41,300 bases of DNA from Streptomyces fructofermentans. GTDB lineage: Bacteria > Actinomycetota > Actinomycetes > Streptomycetales > Streptomycetaceae. Of the stretch, positions 41,126-41,300 are shown piece after piece. The stretch lies in NCBI RefSeq assembly GCF_014651055.1, contig NZ_BMWD01000004.1, positions 374,811 through 416,110 on the forward strand, given 5' to 3'. Within the stretch, counting starts at the first letter, position 1; each line of letters begins with the position of its first letter. A program made the position numbers and the translations under genes. The notes under the pieces were generated by a model. The model was not told the origin of the DNA. It searched no databases and was given only the letters and a program-made list of their open reading frames with translations.

Positions 41126-41260
41126 CCTTTCAGACACCCTGCCATGAGGCAGAGTTTTGAACGGGCAGCGAACAAGCACACTATTCAATTGATTAGTGGA
41201 ACTGTTCAGCCAGCACAACCGTTCGTTGTCTGGGAACTACACAGTGGACGCGAGCAACTG
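41126..41260 (-). other. 23S-5S intergenic spacer
   Basis: About 135 nt of relatively AT-rich transcribed spacer. No tRNA gene is visible. Sequences flanking the mature ends probably pair to form RNase processing stems. Confidence 0.7.
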
Positions 41261-41300
41261 AGGACAAGCCCTCGGCCTATTAGTACCGGTCACCTCCACA
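41261..41300 (-). rRNA. rrl: 23S ribosomal RNA, 3' end (partial)
   Basis: The minus strand reads GACCGGTACTAATAGGCC and then GAGGGCTTG, the characteristic 3' terminus of actinobacterial 23S rRNA. The gene continues beyond the right edge of the window. The exact 3' end is uncertain by a few bases. Confidence 0.85.

Noticed and set aside
41126..41260. A tRNA gene in the rRNA spacer
   Set aside because: No cloverleaf or T-loop consensus is visible; this is the 23S-5S spacer, which normally lacks tRNAs in these organisms.

Overview
The window looks like chromosomal DNA from a Streptomyces-type actinomycete. It is very G+C-rich, has strong third-position G/C bias, uses many GTG and one TTG start codon, and has many 4-nt start/stop overlaps. 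It also has TANNNT -10 boxes placed immediately before start codons (leaderless mRNAs), a DtxR/DmdR-type iron box, and a NAD-regulator operator. Most genes read on the minus strand. I found 34 protein genes, a 5S rRNA gene and the 3' tip of a 23S rRNA gene.

The backbone is a conserved actinobacterial housekeeping block. From memory, the order matches Mycobacterium tuberculosis Rv1691 to Rv1713. Read on the minus strand (right to left) it runs: 23S/5S rRNA, TPR protein, HAD phosphatase, a small conserved protein, tlyA, nadK, recN, pyrG, a Nudix hydrolase, a parA-like gene, scpA, scpB, rluB, cmk and der. Species- or genus-specific modules are inserted into it.

Region by region. 1-4791: der, an acyltransferase, cmk, tyrA and aroH (ribosome assembly, phospholipid, CMP kinase and tyrosine-branch genes). 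4792-5375: non-coding, with an imperfect 31/33-nt direct repeat. 5376-7232 (+): a secreted/anchored protein, then a five-helix DUF6529-like membrane protein overlapping a Tat-exported Rieske lipoprotein. 7372-9221: the NAD regulator NrtR and a DraG-type ADP-ribosylglycohydrolase, behind a palindromic operator. 9509-14383: parA-like, ribbon-helix-helix gene, scpA, scpB and rluB in one tightly packed operon. 14765-18121: alanine dehydrogenase and a STAND/TPR signalling protein. 18304-20706: pyrG and a Nudix hydrolase. 21189-26421 (+): a GH15 glucoamylase/trehalase, a BBE-type flavoenzyme and a PucR regulator, occupying the slot where relatives carry a SteA/copper-transporter-like pair. 26449-32403: glycosyltransferase, recN, nadK, tlyA and a small protein. 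32446-32793 (+): an SCP2 protein. 32829-35865: an iron-siderophore ABC transporter (two permeases and an ATPase) under an iron box. 36140-38527: HAD phosphatase and a divergent DUF1015 protein. 38589-40883: a TPR protein with a roughly 430-residue Arg/Asp/Gly repeat domain. 40957-41300: the rRNA terminator, 5S, spacer and 23S end.

The points most worth a second look are these: the giant RDD-repeat TPR protein beside the rRNA operon; the 42-bp intergenic region that seems to hold two divergent leaderless promoters; the NrtR/DraG module with an intact Nudix box; the DUF6529-Rieske redox pair; and the ParA-RHH-condensin operon. No CRISPR array, tRNA, insertion sequence or prophage was seen. All start choices, promoters and terminators are read by eye.
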